A stretch of DNA of 7,535 bases from Rhodococcus sp. (in: high G+C Gram-positive bacteria). Its GTDB lineage: Bacteria > Actinomycetota > Actinomycetes > Mycobacteriales > Mycobacteriaceae. The stretch covers positions 1 to 7,535 of the forward strand of contig JAAYXN010000179.1 of the NCBI GenBank assembly GCA_012515885.1. The letters are read 5' to 3'. The notes below the pieces were generated by a model. The model was not told the origin of the DNA. It ran no database searches and worked only from the letters and a program-made list of their open reading frames with translations. Below, in pieces: positions 3,589 to 7,535 of this stretch. Both the position numbers and the translations under genes were made by a program. Positions within the stretch are counted from its first letter, which is position 1. Every line of letters starts with the position of its first letter.

Positions 3589-5718
3589 TCAGGCCTTACT
3601 GAGCCCCAATGTGTCGAGAATCCAGGCGTACTCGAATCCGATTTCTTTCCACTTCTCGTAGCGCCCACTGACTCCGCCGTGGCCCGCACTCATCTCAGTT
3701 TTGAGGAGTAGCGGCGCGTCACCGGTCTTGGTGGCACGCAGCTTCGCGACCCATTTCGCTGGTTCGACGTAGAGCACACGGGTGTCGTTGATTGAGGTGA
3801 TCGCAAGAATCGACGGATAGTCCTTGGCTTCGATGTTTTCGTACGGCGAGTACGAACGCATGTATTCGTAGACTTCCGGGTCTTCGAGCGGGTTGCCCCA
3901 CTCGTCCCACTCAATCACCGTGAGCGGCAGCGACGGGTCGAGGATCGACGTCAACGGGTCCACGAACGGCACGTTGGCGAGGATGCCCGTGAACAGTTCG
4001 GGGGCGAGGTTGGCGACCGCGCCCATGAGCAATCCACCTGCGCTGCCGCCGTCTGCGACGAGCATCTGCGGCTGGGTCAGCCCGGTATCGATCAGGTGCT
4101 TCGCGGACGCGACGAAGTCGGTGAACGTGTTCTTCTTCGTAAGCGTCTTGCCGTTCTCGTACCAGTGACGGCCCATTTCACCGCCGCCGCGCACGTGCGC
4201 GACCACGAATACGACGCCGCGATCGAGCAGTGATAGCCGCGCGACGGAGAACGCCGGATCCATGCTGGCCTCATAGGACCCGTACCCGTACAGCAACGTC
4301 GGCGCTGGCCCGTCGCTGACTCCGCGCTTACGCACGATCGACAGCGGGACGCGGGTGCCGTCCTCGGCGAGCGCCCAGTCACGTTTCTGTTCGTAGTCGG
4401 CTGGGTCGAACTCACCCAGGACCGGCTGCGCTTTGCGCAGCAACAGGTTTCCGGTTTCTAGATCAAAGTCGTAGACCTGCGCGGGAGTGATGAACGAGGT
4501 GAAGACGATCCGCAGCATCGGCTGCGTCCACTCCGGATTGGGGCCGAGCCCAACACTGAATAGTTCTTCGTCGAACTCGATTTCGCTGGCGCCGCTGTAA
4601 CCGACGTCGGTGAGTTTCCAGATCGACAACCGGGTCAGGGCTTCACGGCGGTAGCTGAGCACCAGGTGGTCCGCGAAAGCGTCGACGTCTTCCAGGCGCA
4701 CGTCGTGACGATGGTCGATGAGCACACGCAAATTAGTTGGGTCATCAACGGGCGCGTCGGCAAGCAGGAAGTTCTCCGCCTTGCCGTCTGGGGTGTCGCC
4801 GTTGTGCAGGATGAGGAAGCGGTCCTCCCCCGCGACCACCGCGTGTTCCACGCTGTATTCGACGCCATCGCGACGTGGCAGGACGACTCGGAATTCGCCT
4901 TCTGGATCAGCTGATTCGAGTGCGCGGACCTCGCTGGTGATCTTGGAGCCGACCCAAATCATCAGATACTTTTCGCTGCGCGTCGCGCCGACCGACACCC
5001 AGAACCGCTCATCAGGTTCGTGGAATACCTTGACGTCCTGCTCAGTCGGGGTGCCCAGTCGGTGCCGCCAGACAGTGTCTGGACGCCAGGACTCGTCGAC
5101 AGTCAGGTAGAAGATGTGCTGGTGATCGATCGCCCAGGTCGCTCCCGGCGCGGTGCCGGGAATCTCGTCGGCCAGCATGTCGCCGGTGTCGAGGTTTTTG
5201 AACCGCATCGTGTAGCGCTCGTCGCCGACGACGTCGACCGAGTAGGCCAGCAGGGTTCCGTCTTCGCTGATTGAAAACGCACCCATTGAGAAGAACTCGT
5301 GGCCTTGCGCTTCCACATTGCCGTCAAGAAGAATCTGCTCACCGGGAACTTCCGACCCTGACGCGACGTCGGGTGGTGTCCAATCATCGGAATCAGCGAT
5401 GGGGCAACGGCATTGGACGATGTATTGCTGACCTTCGATGGTGCGTGCGTAGTACCACCACTGTCCTAGCCGGGTGGGCACAGACATATCAGTTTCTTGA
5501 GTGCGCGACTTGATTTCTCCGAAGATCTTCTCCTGCAAAGGTTTCAGATGCTTCGTCTGCTCGTCGGTGTACGCGTTCTCGGCCTCAAGGTAGGCAATCA
5601 CCTCGGGGTCTTCTTTATCGCGCAGCCACTCGTATTCGTCGACGAATACGTGGCCGTGATGTTCGCGCGGCGCCGGAACTTTCTTCGCGATCGGAGGTGT
5701 CGATGTCACTGGGTTCAC
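3589..5718 (-). CDS. ptrB: Oligopeptidase B-type serine peptidase (family S9)
   Basis: Oligopeptidase B cleaves short peptides after Arg or Lys in the cytoplasm. The 709-residue protein has an N-terminal beta-propeller (about 10-430) starting with the usual PREHHGHVFVDEYEWLRD, and a C-terminal alpha/beta-hydrolase domain (about 475-705). Key motifs are YGYGSYE (477-483), HVRGGGEMG (508-516), GGSAGG with catalytic Ser559, SIND with Asp645, and SAGHGG with His680. Acidic residues in IEWDEWGNP (Glu603, Asp605) match the positions that give basic P1 specificity in enterobacterial OpdB. No signal peptide is present. The GTG start (5718-5716) shares four bases with the purC TGA, so translation is probably coupled to purC; the upstream SD is weak. 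In M. tuberculosis the corresponding gene is split (ptrBa/ptrBb, by recall); here it is intact. A physiological link to purine synthesis is not known. Confidence 0.93.
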   Translation of the reverse strand: MNPVTSTPPIAKKVPAPREHHGHVFVDEYEWLRDKEDPEVIAYLEAENAYTDEQTKHLKPLQEKIFGEIKSRTQETDMSVPTRLGQWWYYARTIEGQQYIVQCRCPIADSDDWTPPDVASGSEVPGEQILLDGNVEAQGHEFFSMGAFSISEDGTLLAYSVDVVGDERYTMRFKNLDTGDMLADEIPGTAPGATWAIDHQHIFYLTVDESWRPDTVWRHRLGTPTEQDVKVFHEPDERFWVSVGATRSEKYLMIWVGSKITSEVRALESADPEGEFRVVLPRRDGVEYSVEHAVVAGEDRFLILHNGDTPDGKAENFLLADAPVDDPTNLRVLIDHRHDVRLEDVDAFADHLVLSYRREALTRLSIWKLTDVGYSGASEIEFDEELFSVGLGPNPEWTQPMLRIVFTSFITPAQVYDFDLETGNLLLRKAQPVLGEFDPADYEQKRDWALAEDGTRVPLSIVRKRGVSDGPAPTLLYGYGSYEASMDPAFSVARLSLLDRGVVFVVAHVRGGGEMGRHWYENGKTLTKKNTFTDFVASAKHLIDTGLTQPQMLVADGGSAGGLLMGAVANLAPELFTGILANVPFVDPLTSILDPSLPLTVIEWDEWGNPLEDPEVYEYMRSYSPYENIEAKDYPSILAITSINDTRVLYVEPAKWVAKLRATKTGDAPLLLKTEMSAGHGGVSGRYEKWKEIGFEYAWILDTLGLSKA

Positions 5719-6599
5719 CCGATCCAGTCGTCAAAAGACAGCCCGGAAATGCGCTCATACGCTTCGATGTAGCGCGTGCGGGTGGCCTCAACAATCTCCG
5801 GAGGCAGTGGCGGCGGAGGTGTATCCGACGCCTTGTCCCAGCCCGATTCCTTACTGGTGAGCCAGTTGCGCACAAACTGCTTATCGAAGCTGGGCTGCAC
5901 CTTGCCAGCCGCGTATCCCTCAAGCGGCCAGTAGCGCGACGAGTCGGGAGTGAGCACCTCGTCAGCGAGGACCAGGTTGCCTGCGGCGTCGAGACCGAAC
6001 TCCAGTTTGGTGTCGGCCAAGATGATGCCGCGTTCGGACGCATAGATCGCGGCGCGGCTGTAAATGTCGAGTGTGTCTTCGCGCAGCTTCACCGCGAGAT
6101 CGCGGCCGACCGTTTCGATCACCTGGTCAAAGGTGATGTTCTCGTCGTGATCGCCGATCGCCGCTTTGGTAGCGGGGGTGAAGATCGGGTCGGGCAACTG
6201 GCTGGCCTCGACCAATCCCTCAGGCAGTTCGTTGCCGCAGACCGCACCGGTGCGCTGGTAGTCAGCCAGGCCAGATCCGGTGAGGAAGCCGCGCGCCACG
6301 CACTCGACGGGCAGCATGTCCAGGGAGCGGACGACAAGGGCGCGGCCGAGAACTTCTTCCGGGATGCGCGGGTCGTCAGGCTCGCCGGCGAGGTGGTTGT
6401 TGCCGCCGAGGACGTTGAAGAAGTGCACGCTCATTGCCGTAAGAACCCGGCCCTTATCGGGGATCGGGGTTTCCAGCACGTGGTCGTACGCCGAGATCCG
6501 GTCGCTGGCGACGAGCAGCAAATGTTCGTCATCAATGGTGTAGAGGTCACGGACCTTGCCACCGGCGAGATGGGCGTAACTATCGATTGAAGGGCGCAC
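5715..6599 (-). CDS. purC: Phosphoribosylaminoimidazole-succinocarboxamide (SAICAR) synthase PurC
   Basis: PurC joins CAIR and aspartate with ATP to give SAICAR in the cytoplasmic IMP pathway; PurB, encoded just upstream, then releases fumarate. The protein has 294 residues, within the range of the longer bacterial form. Motifs: GKVRDLY (14-20), DRISAYD (33-39), KGRVLT (49-54), RGFLTGSG (103-110), signature LADTKLEFG (194-202) and DEVLTPDSSR (213-222). The start is GTG (6599-6597), preceded by a GGTGGA-like ribosome binding site (6610-6605), about five bases away. The gene is separated from the HIT gene by 113 bp that contain a long inverted repeat, so it may have its own promoter or leader control. 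Its TGA overlaps the GTG of the peptidase gene. Identification is secure. Confidence 0.97.
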   Translation of the reverse strand: MRPSIDSYAHLAGGKVRDLYTIDDEHLLLVASDRISAYDHVLETPIPDKGRVLTAMSVHFFNVLGGNNHLAGEPDDPRIPEEVLGRALVVRSLDMLPVECVARGFLTGSGLADYQRTGAVCGNELPEGLVEASQLPDPIFTPATKAAIGDHDENITFDQVIETVGRDLAVKLREDTLDIYSRAAIYASERGIILADTKLEFGLDAAGNLVLADEVLTPDSSRYWPLEGYAAGKVQPSFDKQFVRNWLTSKESGWDKASDTPPPPLPPEIVEATRTRYIEAYERISGLSFDDWIG

Positions 6600-6618
6600 G
6601 ATATTCCACCCTATCGCC

Positions 6619-6694
6619 CCGGCCGCGCCTGCACCTCACACCCCGCGATCTCGCCCTCACGTGCGCAAGATCGATGGTGATTCGGCGCGGCCGG
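6619..6694 (-). promoter_or_regulatory. Long inverted repeat in the purC leader
   Basis: CCGGCCGCGCC (6619-6629) and its exact reverse complement GGCGCGGCCGG (6684-6694) enclose 54 nt. Inside them CGATCT/AGATCG (6646-6651/6668-6673) and CACC/GGTG (6632-6635/6676-6679) can pair in nested order, giving one elongated stem with a 16-nt tip containing CACGTG. It ends about 20 bases before the purC GTG, close to the ribosome binding site. It may be a leader control element, a terminator after the HIT gene or a processing site. It does not resemble a purine or PRPP riboswitch that I know. Confidence 0.5.
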
Positions 6695-6712
6695 AAAGAC
6701 GATACGACGTGG

Positions 6713-7123
6713 TCAGAGAAGTGCGCGGACCGCAGCTGCCGCGTCGTCGAGGACGGCGCGCGGCGGCATGGTGGGGCTCGCACCGCTCAGGCCGATGCCG
6801 TCGCCGCGGCGGCGCGGGATGACGTGCAGGTGTGCATGAAACACTTCCTGCCCGGCATCAGCGCCGTCGGCTTGCAGCAGGTTGATCCCGTCCACATCAC
6901 TCGTGGTGCGTAGGGCGGCACCGATCGTGCGTGCAGCCCGATACATCGCGCCGCCGTCAGCAGGGTCGAGTTCTGCGAGCCCTTCGGCATGGCGCTTCGG
7001 GATGACAAGCAGGTGCCCGCGCGTGATCGGCCGAATGTCCATGAACGCGAGGACAGCGTCGTCTTCGTAGACGATGCTCGACTCTGCATCACGCGCGACG
7101 ATCGCGCAGAAAATGCAGATCAT
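6713..7123 (-). CDS. HIT-family (histidine triad) nucleotide hydrolase/transferase
   Basis: This 136-residue cytoplasmic protein belongs to the HIT superfamily, which acts on nucleotide phosphoramidates or dinucleotide polyphosphates. The N-terminus CIFC (Cys3, Cys6) is the zinc-binding CxxC of Hint-like bacterial members. DIRPITRGHLLVIPKRHAEG (29-48) is the nucleotide-binding region, and the triad is HAHLHVIPR (His96, His98, His100), with His98 the expected nucleophile. Length and motifs are complete. The ATG start (7123-7121) overlaps the purB TGA by four bases (ATGA) with no ribosome binding site of its own, so translation is probably coupled to purB. It stands between purB and purC, both in the late IMP/AMP steps; a housekeeping role removing adenylated by-products is possible but inferred. 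Whether it is closer to Hint or Fhit cannot be decided. Confidence 0.93.
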   Translation of the reverse strand: MICIFCAIVARDAESSIVYEDDAVLAFMDIRPITRGHLLVIPKRHAEGLAELDPADGGAMYRAARTIGAALRTTSDVDGINLLQADGADAGQEVFHAHLHVIPRRRGDGIGLSGASPTMPPRAVLDDAAAAVRALL

Positions 7124-7535
7124 AGGATCGGCGACGGCGTGTAGGCCGCGGCCTCGGGGTTGGCGTCGACCAGTTTTTGCACGGCCGCAACCACGGAGGC
7201 AACCTGCGCTTCTGCAGCACCAACGAAGGCCGATTTATCGGCGATCAGATCATCGAGCTGTGCACGGTCAAGCGGGAGCCGCTCGTCGGCAGCGAGACGA
7301 TCCAGCAGGTCGGGTTCGCGTCCGTCTTCGCGCATTGCGAGGGCGACAGCGACGGCGTTTTCCTTGATGGCTTCGTGCGCGGTTTCGCGGCCAACACCGG
7401 CACGCACCGCAGCCATCAGCACCTTGGTGGTGGCGAGGAACGGTAGGTAGCGGTCCAGTTCGTTTTCGATGACGGCGGGGTACGCACCGAACTCGGCGAG
7501 GACAGTCAGGAAGGTCTCCATCATGCCGTCGATCG
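7120..7535 (-). CDS. purB: Adenylosuccinate lyase PurB, C-terminal part (runs off the right edge)
   Basis: PurB removes fumarate from SAICAR (giving AICAR) and from adenylosuccinate (giving AMP). Only the last 137 residues are in the window; the frame is open to base 7535, so the ATG at 7524 is internal, not the start. The segment LPFLATTKVLMAAVRAGVGR, then the HEAIKENAVAVAL helix and LLDRLAADERLPLD, closely resemble mycobacterial PurB as recalled, and belong to the C-terminal domain after the fumarase/aspartase core. The catalytic signature (GSS-containing loop) lies outside the window. The stop TGA (7122-7120) overlaps the ATG of the HIT gene. The full protein in relatives is about 470 residues, so about 70 % is missing by truncation at the window edge, not by mutation. 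Confidence 0.95.
   Translation of the reverse strand, partial: IDGMMETFLTVLAEFGAYPAVIENELDRYLPFLATTKVLMAAVRAGVGRETAHEAIKENAVAVALAMREDGREPDLLDRLAADERLPLDRAQLDDLIADKSAFVGAAEAQVASVVAAVQKLVDANPEAAAYTPSPIL

Noticed and set aside
2818..3711. Plus-strand open frame of 297 codons
   Set aside because: It lies antisense across the DUF2334 gene, gpx and the peptidase end, all confirmed by motifs. It has no recognisable domain, crosses intergenic hairpins and is a by-product of high-GC codon use.
5697..6590. Plus-strand open frame of 297 codons
   Set aside because: It is the antisense shadow of purC, whose signatures are complete on the minus strand; the translation is valine/arginine/aspartate-rich with no domain.

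Overview
The window looks like chromosomal DNA from a high-GC actinobacterium, roughly 60 % GC by eye, most likely of the order Mycobacteriales (Corynebacteriales). The evidence is the residue-level look of PurB, PurQ and PurC, four GTG starts, and a gene order (purB, HIT, purC, S9 peptidase, DUF2334-like gene, purS, purQ) that recalls the Mycobacterium tuberculosis Rv0777 to Rv0788 region. That comparison is from memory; no search was run. Genus cannot be decided.

Right to left on the minus strand (the direction of transcription) the window holds: the C-terminal 137 residues of adenylosuccinate lyase (purB, 7535 to 7120), a HIT-family protein (7123 to 6713), SAICAR synthase (purC, 6599 to 5715), an intact oligopeptidase B-type serine peptidase (5718 to 3589), a cysteine-type glutathione peroxidase (3543 to 3043), a DUF2334 / polysaccharide-deacetylase-like protein (2990 to 2277), then purS (1777 to 1538) and purQ (1541 to 864). 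Three junctions overlap by 4 bp (purB/HIT, purC/peptidase, purS/purQ), so the set behaves as one or a few co-transcribed units. PurS and PurQ are two of the three parts of FGAM synthase (step 4 of IMP synthesis). PurC performs the SAICAR step and PurB the two fumarate-releasing steps. purL is not next to purQ here.

Two plus-strand genes interrupt this order. A 51-residue single-span membrane protein (2103 to 2258), not recognised, sits between the DUF2334 gene and purS. It has a strong ribosome binding site and a leader packed with four consecutive inverted repeats, one of which matches the core of a CRP/GlxR box (GTGA-N6-TCAC). At the left end a 118-residue winged-helix regulator (501 to 857) converges on purQ with only 6 bp between stop codons and a strong hairpin at the junction.

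Noncoding stretches: 95 to 500 (about 400 bp, several inverted repeats, no gene seen); 1778 to 2102 (325 bp, divergent promoter region); 6600 to 6712 (113 bp, long inverted repeat in front of purC); 2991 to 3042 (52 bp, partly inside a perfect 14-bp hairpin that buries the start of the DUF2334 gene). The most unusual signals are these RNA/DNA structures and the small membrane protein. No mobile element, CRISPR array, tRNA or rRNA was seen.
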